A stretch of 64,000 nt of DNA from Sipunculus nudus (lineage: Eukaryota; Annelida; Sipuncula; Golfingiida; Sipunculidae), in NCBI GenBank assembly GCA_026874595.1, contig CM049313.1, positions 25,848,008 through 25,912,007 of the forward strand. The letters are read 5' to 3'. Numbering within the stretch: the stretch's first letter is position 1; each line of letters opens with the position of its first letter. Made by a program: the position numbers and the translations under genes. The notes below the pieces were generated by a model. That model was not told the origin of the DNA and did not search any database. It worked only from the letters and a program-made list of their open reading frames with translations. Shown here piece by piece: positions 25,361 through 37,992 of the stretch.

Positions 25361-25904
25361 TGCATTGGTTGATATACTTAACGGTACTTGTTTATCATCG
25401 CCGTTGAAGTTCAGGTAACTGAAAAACTTGTACCTGATAATAGGACGACCCCCCCCCCCCCCCCCCACTTAGCCCTTCAAAATTTAGGAACTAATTTGTC
25501 GTCTTATACACGAGTAAATACAGTAAGTCTAAAACAAATAGACAGATTGTGCTGAAATTAGGGATCTCCCTAAATGAGTACTGCATCAGACTTTTATATT
25601 GCTATAATCTGCAGTGTCTACAAATATGATATAATAAGGCTCAGTGTTGCTAGTAAAAATAATAGTGTATGTCCTTATGTAGCAGTAACAGATATTTTGC
25701 AAAAAAATTTCTGATACCTTTTTGAAACCAATGTTTTTGGTATCCTAAGACCCTAACGAACAAATCTAGGGTAGGTTTAATCTTTTTCTATAGTTAGCAT
25801 ACCAGCCATATTGAATTTCAAAATGGCGACTTTTTTACCCATTAATGCCATGTGTGCAGGGTTTCTGTAGGTACAATGTCTCTGGGTGTTCTAAATGTTA
25901 CATT
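25361..25904. other. Intron sequence with a poly-C tract, otherwise unassigned
   Basis: A run of about 19 C lies near 25448-25466. AT-rich sequence follows with no gene, RNA or recognised repeat. Confidence 0.4.
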
Positions 25905-27713
25905 TTAGCTCAGCTGAATATAAGTCATCTGAGGCGCCACCTGCAACCGTTTTTGCACAGCGTCCATCTGTTTGTCTGCTGTGGGATAAAATCACTCATA
26001 TACAAGTAGTGGTTTGACTTATCTGCCTAAAATTTGCATATGTATACAACTTGGATAGCTTTCTGGATTTTGTGGCAGGTGGCACCACCTACATACACAT
26101 TTTGACTGCAGAGGTCCATGCTAATATGCACCACACCTCACTCTATTTCCCCTTGCCACTCAATCCATGCCTCACTTCACCCGTCCCACTCTGATTTCGG
26201 CGGATACACTTAGTCCCTTCTCAACTACCCGTATTCTAGTCAGTACCTTATGTTTGGCCCAACTTTGACCATGGCACTTTTTTTTCATTTTTCACAGTAT
26301 GTATAAATAAGGCTTTAATCTTTAACAATTTGGAAATTGAAAATAAAAGCTAAACAATTGGACTAGAAAATGAATTTTTATTTAGAGGCCTTATTTTATT
26401 GACTTGCACTGTCAATCCCCAGGCAGTTCCTTTCTTGTCACCTCAGCCCTGCCTGGGTAACCTTATTTATAAAGCAACACTTCTTGAGCACCCCAGCTGT
26501 GTGCAGTAAATCTCATATTACCTATCCCCCCCCCCTTACCCCTGCCCTACAGGGGTCCAATATTCACCAAGTGTGATGCAATAATTATTGTTTGAACTGT
26601 ATTTAATTGTGAAGCTGTTTTCACTCTAATGTACCAAAGCTTGCTTAGATCGTAATTCAAGGACTAATCCATGTAATGTAGCATGTTTAAAGAAATTTAT
26701 TTCATTTTAAATAATTTTAACAAATTAAAATATAATTAAACCAATCAGTATGCACAAATTGATAATATATGAGCAAAATTATTGTTAAATAAAGACACAA
26801 CTCAGAAATATGAATTCTTAATCAAGTTTTATTTTCACTCGATATGTAGTTTTTTTATCAGATATTTTTTGGGTAAAAAAAAAATAAATGCATCTAATGA
26901 ATAATGTGGTGTTATCAGACAAAATTAGGGATATATGATGATGCATTTAGAATTGTGAATCATCTTATGTGTAGAATTAATGCAAGCATTCTGCAATCTA
27001 TATCTTAAGTAATATGTTCAATCAATGTTATATGTGATATATTAAAGCCATGATTTAAAATGTTTTGAATTTGCATTTGGAAATATGTTTAACCTCTTTT
27101 TATAATTATTAATGACATTAACACATTTTTTTATCATATGCATCCTTTCATATAACTCTCATGCTCATCTTTTTTTCCCTTAATGCATTATTAAATTGTT
27201 TCAGGTCACAATTTCATGTATTACACAATTTAATATTTAGGTTATGCTCATTTTGGAAATAAATGGAAAATTTAATTTTTTGCAGCATTATATTTCAGTG
27301 AATAAAATAAATTAGTATTATTGTGCTTCAGCTACTCCCTACTTTCTTCTTTATTCTATAATTGACTGGAGTTCATACATTCCCAGTGGAGTACTTATAC
27401 TATGCACTTATTACTGTAATGTCATGTAGCTGAAATACTGATACTTGATACTTAATATTTGATCATAAGAGGCTCCTGCATCTTTGATATAGTTCTTTAA
27501 AGTGCACAGTATTAGTTTGGCAAACATATAAATAGTATTTGATAGCACGGCCATTTCCTCTTAGCTTTTAAAGCGCTAATTTATATGAAATAAACAATAG
27601 AAAAAGTATATTTTGGGTTTGCTAAAATTAAAAAAAAAAAACAGCTATATCTTGCATTTACTTAGATTTTAAACATTCAGCTGAGCCCCGTGACCCATGG
27701 GTAACTGGTTTTG
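25905..27713 (+). mobile_element. Family B/B' element containing a truncated family A copy
   Basis: The head TTAGCTCAGCTGA (25905) and the decayed hairpin partner GTCATCTGAG are present, but after about 25930 the sequence switches to family A. After the A terminus at about 26241 it resumes with AACTTTGACCATGGCAC, the B' core phrase. The right end is TCAGCTGAGC (27677-27686), TGACCCATGGGTAA and GGTTTT. The body is AT-rich and matches the tail of the copy ending at 41533 (phrase AATATGTTTAACCT). Confidence 0.55.
25931..26241 (+). mobile_element. 5'-truncated family A element
   Basis: It starts abruptly inside the shared palindrome (GCGCCACCTGCAACCG) and keeps the A right end: GGCGGATACACTTAGTCCC, a decayed hairpin, and CCGTATTCTAG. 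The truncation point coincides with a sequence that both families carry, which suggests recombination at the palindrome. Confidence 0.65.
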
Positions 27714-30530
27714 TGATGGAATGCACTTACAGTCCCACCTGTCTGAAAGACTACCCATGAAATGTGGGCAACTGGCTATTACGACTACTAGATATCAGTT
27801 CCTTTCCAAATTCTGTTAAATTATCTACAGATAAAATCTGTGAAATACAACCACCTGGCTATTATGGGTTATGGGTAGTTTTTCCTACCTATATATAACT
27901 AATCATTTGACCTGCCTAATGTGGGCACTCTTTGTGCTACTCACTGACCAGCGCTGACCAGTCAGTTGATTGACCATGCATTAAGTTGCAGTCACTTGCA
28001 CTGCTCTATGTTTGTTTTACTGGTGTGCTTATGTACCGAGCACAGGCTGGTGATTTGGAGGACCCTTGGCCAACCCTGGACCCGGAGCCCCAGGTGGGCC
28101 ACTTACCGGTAACTGGCTCACACAAACTGATAATCCACATGAGTCTTTGGTCTATTCAGCACATTACATGGAAGGCTTTATTACAAAGAGTGGATTATCT
28201 TAGATGTTCCAAACAAGCAAGTGATGTTAGTAACCAGTGACGTCAGCAAATCATTTTAAGTCTTTCATTTGAGCAAATTCATTTGGTCAGAAGAACCTCT
28301 TTAAATATGAATACGAATAGTACCTAATTAGAATACGTTTAGTGATTGACTGACTCACATATAACCAACTATTATATTTTACTGTATGGTCATTGATTGA
28401 TATCGGTACAGTGTCTCACAAGACCACACCAGTACGCCCGGCTTGACGGGAACTGGGAAAGTAAATCTCATCCATGACTTATAATGAAAGGACGAGTCAT
28501 CTCAAGCCTGCCAAAATCTTCAGTATTGGAAAGACTTAAAGTGCAGTGCATCCTAAAGCAGAACCTGCCTAGGCCGGTGACTCCACCGATGAGGAGGGTG
28601 ACCCTGAACTGCCTGGGCTATAAATCAAGTCGGATGCTGTCAAGTGGAGAAGAACAATAGCGAGCTTTCTGACCACTTCATTATCGGAGAGCCTCTTGCT
28701 TCTCACCAGCATGTGTGTCATAACTGTCAAAGCAGGCAATCTGACCTGGATGCCTTTTTTATGCCACCCCCCCCATCCCGTAGGGTAGAACTTTTAATAA
28801 AGATTCTTTCAAATTTAGTGTTTTATGTAAATGTTATCTGATTATCAAACTTTATTTTATATGATGTATAGTGTAAATGGGTTATTAATTAAACATGTAG
28901 ATAAAACCTCCTAATCAACTGTATGCAAATACATTTTATTTATCAACACATCAAATTACACATACAAGTGTAGAGCAGTACAGAGAGCTGGATGCTACAG
29001 TGAAGAAAAGTGCAGAAAGGGACAAGCAAAACTGGTTTAACACATGCACAGAGGAGTTGGAAGATGCTTCTATAGTCCATTTCACCACCTGCTGTCCACC
29101 TGTTTTTTGTAAATGATTTACTTAAAAGTTTATATTTTTCAATATTTTCCAAGTAAACAACATATGGAAGTGACAACCTAATATGGCAGTTAAGAAAATT
29201 ACAATAAATCCCCCGTTTATGTTTCACAACATTTTTGTCTCTTTATCATGATCTGGCAGATATGGTGTATCCCTCCATAAGTAGCCATCTTTGTTTTAGC
29301 TGGTTATATTTTTTAGAGTGTACGTTTACATGAGTTCATCCAATCAGCTGCTGTCAGTTGAGGCTGTTTTTGCATGTGACCAATAACCTTGACCGCCATA
29401 AGTGGGTCTGATATGTTGTAAAATGTAGACTGATTTCTCATATTTTCAGAAAATTCTGTTACTCAAAAATGGCATAAGGTAGGAATTTAGTTAACTAGTT
29501 GAAAATTAGGTTCTGTAATCCTCTCCTCTACACTATAACTGTTTCCCTTGAAATGTACCTAATAAAAATTTTCATAGCAAAAAACAGGTGGACATGAGGG
29601 GATGAAACGGACTATAGAAAGAAAAGTACAGTTGAGCACCATTCATCTAAACACTGTTTATTTGAAAAAACAATTATCCGTAAACAATACTTGATAATGG
29701 AAATTATGACTGTTTATCTGTAATTTTTTTACAGATGTAAATTTGGCCATCTGAAAATAATATTTATTGCGTCAGAAGAACAGATAGCCCATGTGTATTT
29801 AATTACTCCCGGTCTGGACTTATTATTGCATGCATCACTATTTGTGGGGCTGGTTGTACACCAAGGGTTTCTCTGGGACCTTCACTAATTTGAGCTGCTG
29901 TAGGTATGGAATACAACCACCGGCTGAGCCCACTAATGAAGCTTGTGTCCTGCTTTGTCAAGTTGTTCACACCTGTTAACCATTCGGCAGTGAGAGCGAG
30001 TCTATTTTTAGCTGACAATGTAGGACACTTGTAATCATCTTAGCAGTTTAACAGTGGAAGCAAATCTATATAAGCTATATCATGACACGAAATTCATTCA
30101 TAATTTAGCAAATATTTACACAACAACACTGATTGCAGCACTAAAGTTTCATGTCAGATTGTCAGTTAAAGTAAACAGGTATTTATCACATATGATACCG
30201 TTATGGTCTTTTTTGTTAATAACTGTGAAAGTCTGTGACACCCTACCACTATTTACATTGATACAACATTTTTTTATTTTACACGTGTTCATTCATCCAA
30301 ACGCATGTTTATCCCAACAAAAACCTTGTCCCTTGAGATGATCGTTTTTGGGCTCCACTGTATTCCAAGCAGGTGTGTTTGGTGACCTTTGCTCTTTGGT
30401 CTGCTGACTGACCTGTGATGGTTATAGTCTGATGATGAGGAAGCAGAGTCATACTCTAGGAGTTATCAATGAAGGCTGGCAACTGATGTGACTCATCTGA
30501 TGACTGATAAAATCTGTGAACAAGCAGACA
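27714..30530. other. Long intron stretch without identified genes or repeats
   Basis: Several short open frames exist (for example 28644-28841 on + and 29803-30018 on -), but none resembles a family I know or joins the enzyme in phase. An AATAAA-like signal at about 28797 has no coding partner. I see no tandem array or transposon ends here. Confidence 0.4.
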
Positions 30531-30534
30531 TCAG

Positions 30535-30880
30535 AGGCTCTTAAAGAGCTGGAGAGGAGGTAGGACTGGTTGTATCAATGGATAAAACAAAGACATTGTC
30601 TGTTGGTGATACACCAGGAAAAGTCAGTGATGGTGAGCACATCATCGAACAAGTCCAGAGCTGTTTTGTTACCTATGATCCAAAGTCACACCAGAAAACT
30701 CAGTAGAGCATGAACCTTCAATTCGTATTAGTAAGGCTTCCAGTGCATTTAGGCAGCTGTCATCAACTTGGATGGGGAAGACTGGTCTCTGGACGAAGAT
30801 GAAGAAGAACTATGCAATAGTTTTACCAAATCTACTGTACGGGTCCAAATTATGGTCAACAACATGAAAGCAAGAACAAG
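30535..30880 (+). pseudogene. Non-LTR retrotransposon (LINE) reverse-transcriptase C-terminal fragment
   Basis: One frame reads GLVVSMDKTKTLSVGD and continues to a GEHIIEQVQSCF segment, which aligns with the GL-x-(I/V)-(N)-x-x-KTK-x-(M/L) block of LINE reverse transcriptases. After a frame change, RISKASSAFRQLSSTW and then YAIVLPNLLYGSKLW match the conserved (R)I-x-KA-x-x-AF and Y-x-x-VLP-x-LLYGSE-x-W blocks seen after the catalytic fingers. It ends at TGA near 30867. At least one frameshift and the lack of the catalytic YADD region show a dead 5'-truncated copy, as is common for LINEs. The clade (RTE- or CR1/jockey-like) cannot be fixed from this piece. Confidence 0.7.
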
Positions 30881-30989
30881 GATTTATAGGGTACAAAAAA
30901 TATTTAATAAAAATCAGTAATTGAGAGCGCGCAGGGGGTCTCATAACATCGATTATGGTAATTAGAATTCATACAACAAGTGCATGATT

Positions 30990-33040
30990 AATCACATTCT
31001 AACACTGCTTGCCAACAACTGGTCAATGCTGTACACAGCATGGTCAGCCCTGGTTCCTGCTGAACACAGCATAGTCAGTAGTGGTCACTGCTCAATACAG
31101 CATGGTCAGTGCTGGTCACTGCTCAACAAAGTTTGGTCGGAGCTGGTCACTACCAACACAGCATTGTCAGCGCTGGTCACTGCTCAACACAGCATGGTCA
31201 GGGCTGTATTCTGCTCAACACAGCATTGTCAGTGCTGGTCACTACTCAACCCAGCATGTTCAGCACTGGTCTCTGCTCAACACAGCATTGTCAGTGCTGG
31301 TCACTGCTCAACCAAGCATTGTCAGCACTGGTCACTGCTCAACACAGCATGGTTAGCGCTGGTCACTGCTCAACACAGTATAGTCAGGGCTGGTCACTGC
31401 TCAACACAGTATCGTCAGTATTGGTCACTGCTCAACACAGCATGATCAGTGCTGGTTACTGCTCAACACAGTATGGTCAGTAGTGGTCACTGCACAACAC
31501 AGCATTGTGAGCGCTGGTCACTGCTCAACACAGCAAGGTCAGTGCTGTTTTCTGCTCAACACAGCATTGTCAGTGCTGGTCACTGCTCAACACAGAATGG
31601 TCAGTGCTGGTCACTGCTCAACACAGCATGATCAGTAGCGGTCACTGCTCAACACAGCATTTTGTGCTGGTCACTGCTCAACACAGCATGGTCAGCGCTG
31701 GTCACTGCTCAACACAACATGGTCAGTAGTGGTCACTGCACAACACAGCATGGTCAGTGCTTGTCACTGCTCAACACAGCATGGTCAGGGCTGGTCACTG
31801 CTCAACACAGCATAGTCAGTGCTTGTCACTGCTCAACAGCATGGTCAGTGTTGGTCACTGCTCAACGCAACATGGTCAGGGCTGTTTACTGCTCAACACA
31901 GCATTTGCAGGGTTGTTTACTGCTCAACACAGCATTTCGTGCTGGTCACTGCTCATTACAGAATGGTCAGTGATGGTCACTCCTCAACACAGTGTGGTCA
32001 GGGCTGGTCACTGCTCAACACAGCATGATCAGTAGCAGTCACTGCTCAACACAGCATTTCGTGCTGGTCACTGCTCAACACAGCATGGTCAGTGCTTGTC
32101 ACTGCTCAACACAACATGGTCAGTGCTTGTCACTGCTCAACACAGCATGGTCAGGGCTGGTCACTGCTTAACACAGCATGGTCAGTGCTTGTCACTGCTC
32201 AACAGCATGGTCAGGGCTGGTCACTGCTCAACACAGCATGGTCAGTGCTTGTCACTGCTCAACAGCATGGTCAGTGTTGGTCACTGCTCAACAGAACATG
32301 GTCAGTGTTGGTCACTGCTCAACACAACATGGTCAGGGCTGTTTACTGCTCAACACAGCATTTGCAGGGATGTTTACTGCTCAACACAGCATGGTCAGTG
32401 CTGGTCACTGTTCAACACAGCATTGTCAGCACTGGTCACTGCTCAACACAGCATGGTGAGTAGTTTCACTGCTCAGCCCAGCATGGTCAGCGCTGGTCAC
32501 TGCTCAACACAGCATGGTCAGTGCTGGTCACTGCTTAACACAGCCTGGTCAGTGTTGGTCACTGCTCAACACAACATGGTCAGTGCTGTTTACTGCTCAA
32601 CACAGCATTGTCAGGGTTGTTTACTGCTCAACACAGCATGGTCAGTGCTGGTCACTGCTCAACACAGTATGGTCAGGGCTGGTCACTGCTCAACACAGCA
32701 TTGTCAGGGCTGTTTACTGCTCAACACAGCATGGTCAGTGCTGGTCACTGCTCAACACAGCCTGGTCAGTGCTGGTCATTGCTCAACACAGCCTGGTCAG
32801 TGCTGGTCATTGCTCAACACAGCCTGGTCAGTGCTGGTCACTGCTCAACACAGCCTGGTCAGTGCTGGTCACTGCTCAACACACCATGGTCAATGCTGGT
32901 CACTGCTCAACACAGCATGGTCAGTGCTGGTCACTGCTCAACACAGCATGGTCAGTGCTGGTCACTGCTCAACAGAGTATGGTCAGGGCTGTGTACTGCT
33001 CAAAACAGTATGGTCAGGGCTGTTTACTGCTCACTGTAGA
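30990..33040 (+). repeat. 31-bp minisatellite, roughly 65 units
   Basis: The period is 31 bp: GTCACTGCTCAACACAGCAT followed by GGTCAGTGCTG, for example at 32899 and 32930. Because 31 is not a multiple of three and the unit lacks stops in all three + frames, long open frames run through it (one from 32096 to 33091). These are translation artefacts. The unit holds nested dyads (CAGCA...TGCTG and CAGTG...CACTG). Variants with GTTTACTGCTC and CTTGTCACTGC occur in blocks, and the 3' half is more uniform than the 5' half, as expected for recent expansion at one end. It lies in the 22-kb intron. Confidence 0.92.
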
Positions 33041-34064
33041 GATTGGTTGGTAAGCTGCCATTTTTACAGCAATGTCTGCAGAGGAACATGATGATGGTTC
33101 TTGATTGATATATGAATACCGCCAGTGGTTCAGAACATCCCATCTTCCCCTTATTAAGAGCTAACTCTGTTATCAGCTCAGCTGGCTGATAGTCCAATAG
33201 CTTTAATGTTAATTATCTGGCATCCATCATTTCATTGACATGACCCAAATAGTAGCAATATTCTTATTAGTTTGTAAACTTCTTTAGAACTGTCTTTGTC
33301 AAGATTATGAAAACTTGTTATAGCAGTCTTTAAAAAATTACACTCATCAAAATAAAAGGATTTTTTCACTGATGTCTTTTTTTTCTAGTAAGAACTCTGC
33401 AGCTCTTGTGCCAGTATTCACCTCTATATAATTAGGTCAGAGCTCAAGAGATTTGCAACAAGCATTCTATGCACCAATGCACCATGTCATGCTCTTGTTC
33501 AAGTGCCAATTATGCAGTGTTGTGTATATATAAATAACAAGCAAATTTGTAGAAATAATGTTCTAATTTGTAGAAATAATGTTCTCTTCTTTGGGCTCTT
33601 GTTGTCTTTTATGCTTGATAAGCAACAAAAAAATTATGACATGTTGAGAAAATCTTGAGGGCACATGAAAACTTAAAACAGAACCACAATGTGGAGAAAT
33701 AGGACAAAATCCACTATGACATGTAGAGACATCTGCAGGCGAACATTAAAACTAAAACAAATTGAGAAATTGGACCAAAATTTGATAATTTTATTTTTGA
33801 GCTCGAGAGAATTATTTTTCAAATAGACACTCCAAAACCAATCCCAACCAAGGTATGCATAAGAGCAATCACTGACCAAATCTGAATGAATTCAGATAAC
33901 ATTTAGGAAAGTTATCACACTGAAATGAACCTGACAGAGGGACAGACAGAGGAACAACAGACAAACCAAAATGAATGTCCCTTGTTCCATGGAAGCGGGG
34001 GAAAACAAGGCTCTCATTTTGTGGAAGATACAGTTTTAACATTAAATTATGATTTGATTGACAG
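33041..34064 (+). other. Intron sequence up to the acceptor of exon 2
   Basis: No gene or recognised repeat is seen, apart from a short direct repeat (TAATTTGTAGAAATAATGTTC twice near 33545-33580). It ends in the acceptor TTGACAG at 34064. Confidence 0.45.
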
Positions 34065-34165
34065 GTTATGGGCTAACAGAGATGAGTCCATCATGTCATC
34101 TGAGTCCCAAGGACACATCAGAGTATGGCTCAGTAGGATTTCCATTATCAAACACCAAGTGTAAG
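34065..34165 (+). CDS. 4CL-like acyl-CoA synthetase, exon 2 in window (A5 motif)
   Basis: The acceptor AG is at 34063-34064. The first two bases complete the Gly codon begun in the previous exon, giving RQ-GYGLTEMSPSCHLSP across the junction. YGLTE is the A5 motif of the ANL superfamily; its aromatic residue stacks with the adenine and the Thr/Glu help bind the phosphate and Mg. The exon continues with SEYGSVGFPLSNTKCK and ends in phase 0 at the donor GTGAGA (34166). In the family this stretch (G-S-V-G-x-P-x-x-N) leads to the strand with the next adenosine-contacting residues. The last ~45 bp of the exon and its splice donor are the seed sequence of the minisatellite that follows. Confidence 0.95.
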
Positions 34166-35690
34166 GTGAGAATATACACACTGATAAATACATACACACA
34201 CACCAAGAATATCACAGTGTATGGCTCCATAGGATTTCCATTATCAAACACAGAGTGTAAGGTAGGAATATACACACTGATACATACATACACACCAAGA
34301 ATATCACAGTGTATGGCTCCATAGGATTTCCATTATCAAACACCAAGTGTAAGCTGAGAATATACACACTGATACATACATACACACCAAGATATCAAAG
34401 TGTATGGCTCCATAGGATTTCCATTATCAAATACAGAGTGTAAGGTGAGAATATACACACTGATAAATACATACACGCCAAGAATATCACAGTGTATGGC
34501 TCCATAGGATTTCCATTATCAAACACCAAGTGTAAGGTGAGAATATACACACTGATAAATACATACATACACACCAAGATTATCACAGTGTATGGCTCTG
34601 TAGGATTTCCATTATCAAATACAGAGTGTTAGGTGAGAATATACACACTGATAAATACATACACGCCAAGAATATCACAGTGTATGGCTCCATAGGATTT
34701 CCATTATCAAACACAAAGTGTAAGGTTGAGAATATACACACTGATAAATACATACATACACACCAAGATTATCACAGTGTATGGCTCTGTAGGATTTCCA
34801 TTATCAAATACAGAGTGTTAGGTGAGAATATACACACTGATACATACATACACACCAAGATATCAAAGTGTATGGCTCCATAGGATTTCCATTATCAAAT
34901 ACAGAGTGTTAGGTGAGAATATACACACTGATACATACATACACACCAAGATATCAAAGTGTATGGCTCCATAGGATTTCCATTATCAAATACAGAGTGT
35001 TAGGTGAGAATATACACACTGATACATACATACACAACAAAAATATCACAGTTTATGGCTCCATAGGATTTCCATTATCAAACACCAAGTGTAAGCTGAG
35101 AATATACACGCTGATACATATATACACACCAAGATATCAAAGTGTATGGCTCCATAGGATTTCCATTATCAAATACAGAGTGTTAGGTGAGAATATACAC
35201 ACTGATACATACATACACACCAAGATATCAAAGTGTATGGCTCCATAGGATTTCCATTATCAAATACAGAGTGTTAGGTGAGAATATACACACTGATACA
35301 TACATACACACCAAGATATCAAAGTGTATGGCTCCATAGTATTTCCATTATCAAATACAGAGTGTAAGGTGAGAATATACACACTGATAAATACATACAC
35401 ACCAAGAATATCACAGTGTATGGCTCCATAGGATTTCCATTATCAAACACCAAGTGTAAGGTGAGAATATACACACTGATACATACATACACACCAAGAT
35501 ATCAAAGTGTATGGCTCCATAGGATTTCCATTATCAAACACAAAGTGTAAGGTGAGAATATACACACTGATACATAGATACACACCAAGAATATCACAGT
35601 GTTTGCTCCGTAGGATTTCCATTATCAAACGCAGAGTGTTAGGTGAGAATATACACACTGATACATACATACACACCACTGTCTTCTCAT
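34120..35690 (+). repeat. ~92-bp minisatellite made of exon 2's 3' end plus its splice donor, about 17 units
   Basis: Each unit contains TATGGCTCCATAGGATTTCC, then ATTATCAAACACCAAGTGTAAG, the donor GTGAGAATATACACACTG and a CATACATACACACCAAG linker (phrases given in parts). Counting the true exon, 17 copies of GGATTTCC-type cores lie at near-regular steps to about 35642. Most keep a GT donor (GTGAGA); two read CTGAGA and have lost it, and one reads GTTGAG. About half carry TGTTAG in place of TGTAAG, which puts a stop in the exon frame. The array fills most of the 1.8-kb intron between exons 2 and 3, so the spliceosome meets many copies of the same 5' splice site. Confidence 0.93.
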
Positions 35691-35986
35691 GCAGGTATGT
35701 GTATATTTGTGTGTGTGTATATATATATAGAAATATATTTATATGCATGCCCTAAAAATATTATTTATTGTATAAAAAACATTTGTATTTTAAAAAAATT
35801 TGAATTTGTGATTAACATTGATGAGCTGACAGTGACACATTATAGCCACCATAAAGATGGAAACACCCTAAAAATTATGTGTATTAACTATGTAGATGTG
35901 TCTGTATCGGTCTCTGGACCACATGAGTGGAAACAGCTGTTCTCATGCATATTGTTGCATGATGTTGAGAGTTCTTTCAATGACAG

Positions 35987-36131
35987 ATTGTTGACATAAC
36001 TTCTGGTGAGACGCTGGGTATAGGACAGGATGGGGAACTGTGCCTGAAGGGTCCACAGATGATGAAGGGTTATCTCAACAATGAACAGGCCACAGCTGAG
36101 ACCATAGACAGTGAAGGCTGGCTGCATACAG
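35987..36131 (+). CDS. 4CL-like acyl-CoA synthetase, exon 3 in window (A6-A7 region)
   Basis: After the acceptor at 35985-35986 the phase-0 frame reads [20 protein letters not shown], then [19 protein letters not shown] and [22 protein letters not shown] is the family's (G)E-(L/I)-x-x-(R/K)GP-x-x-x-GY block. GWLHTGD, completed by the next exon, is the A7 motif whose Asp binds the ribose hydroxyls of ATP. The donor GTACAC begins at 36132 in phase 1, after the first base of the Gly codon. The exon is intact and its join to exon 2 (TKCK-IVDITSG) is what the family predicts. Confidence 0.95.
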
Positions 36132-37404
36132 GTACACGTAATCATCATCCAGTGTGGTCATGTCTTACACAGCTAGTTCTGACTCGTCATCCATCAGTAA
36201 AATGACACTAATATCCAGGGTACCTGAATCCTAGTGTCTGACTACACTTGGAAGTGGCAGTCAGATATATAGAGCCAATGTTTTTCCCTTTCAAAAAACA
36301 AGGTTTTCCTTTTAAGTTTCAGAATTTCATTTCAGAATTTCTTTAAAAAAAAACAAATTATATAAAAAGTTGATAATGTTAACTAAATGTTTTAGTCAGG
36401 ATATCTGAATCTATACAATCCTGAAATTGTGTTTTACATAGCCATGGAAGGCCTTCAGTTCAGCCAAGAAATTTGCTGCCAGTGGCCGGCATTTCATACT
36501 TACTAGACTATAGACCATCTCTGGACTCTGTTGTTCAATCTTAGATGTGTTGGACAGATGTATGTCCAGGGGATGTAACATAGAATGATATGGTTAAGAG
36601 ATGGACTAGCTCCCCTAATATCAAATGATTAAATGTCCAGATTACTGGTCCGAGAAAATATAAAACAATCAATAACCAAAAATGTATTTTAATCAATACT
36701 TCTGGGATATGACATTTTTGTATCAGTTATATAAGAGACTGTCATTCAGATATGAGAAATACCACCCTTTCATCAAAATATATTCCCTGGGTTGGCTTAT
36801 CTACATACAGGCTTCAGATGGTTATGAGGAAATTCCTGTTTAAATTAAAAAGTAGAGACCTTCCACATGCTTGTTCCCTGTCAGATGGCACCTCACTGCA
36901 GACATATTCTTTGAAAAAGTGGGAGACTGAAAGAATTTGCAAGCACATCCTGGGAGGATGATGGTTGTCTGACTAATTGTTATAGCCTAATTTGTTTAAT
37001 AAAGTTTATTAAACCAAAATCATAAAGGTTGGCAGCTCTACGTCCTGACTGTAAAAGGAGCTGGCATTGTGGGCACTGCCGTTTGGGGACCTGGGGGTTC
37101 CCCTGAATTGTAAGGAGTCCCACGTCTGAATATTAATAAAGGTCTACCTTGCTGTTTTGGGGTCACCTCACAGGACACGTGTTACTTATATTTATCTAAT
37201 GTTGATATGTGGGTTATTTCTTTATAGATATTTTCAAATGGACATTTTCATAAAAGCACTGGCAAACCATTCTTCAATTTAAGGACAATGACAGTAAAAA
37301 TATACCATCTTGACTCAGGCTGCAGTCCATAAAAGCAGTTGCAAAGAACTTTCAGTGAAGAAAATCTGGTAAATTGGTCAACAAAATGTGAATGTTTATA
37401 TGCC
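36132..37404. other. Intron sequence without identified features
   Basis: A short frame at 36752-36961 and an AATAAA near 37000 are present, but I find no family resemblance and no phase-compatible exon. Confidence 0.4.
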
Positions 37405-37992
37405 CTGTAAGTCAGCTAAGCTATTGCAATGGACTTTTGTCTGTCGTTCGTCTGGCTGTCAATTAACTGGGCATGTTTTGAAACCATAGCACCTATGAAT
37501 CTGAAATTGGGTATACTGTGAGATATTCCCAAGATTACCTACCAAACAAAAAAAAATGGGCCACTGCGACTTTGTTCCTTCAAGGTATTAAGGGAAAACC
37601 TCCATATTCCATTAAAAACCTATTGTTACATTTCAGGACTGCCCACTCTTAAAACCACTTGTGCTATTTTGTTCAAATTTGGTATAACCATTCATGCTTG
37701 TATTTTCTATAAACATGCCAGGAATAAGGTCAATAGTGCTTCATTGTGCAGCAGTTATGTAACTGCATCATACATAATGCACTGTAAAAAATCAGGAAAG
37801 TTATTTACTCACTTTACATGATGATTTTGACTTTACCAGTACTCACTTTACATGATGATTGTTCAAGTCAAAGAGCCCATTTCAAGTATATAACTTATTT
37901 TTATTCAGTTTTAATTGTAAACCAGAAATTAGATCAAAATTTTTAAATGTTCAGGTCTTTAGTCCCATGCTCTACATATTGCAAATTTATAA

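Noticed and set aside
29803-30018. 71-codon minus-strand frame
   Set aside because: No recognisable family, no splice-compatible partner and ordinary composition.
32096-33091. 331-codon open frame, the longest in the window
   Set aside because: It is a translation through the 31-bp minisatellite, which lacks stops in all three + frames; overlapping frames give the same periodic peptide.
34626-35248. Open frames of 80-110 codons reading IHTDTYIH-type repeats
   Set aside because: They are read-through of the ~92-bp exon-derived minisatellite in the wrong frame, not an additional gene.
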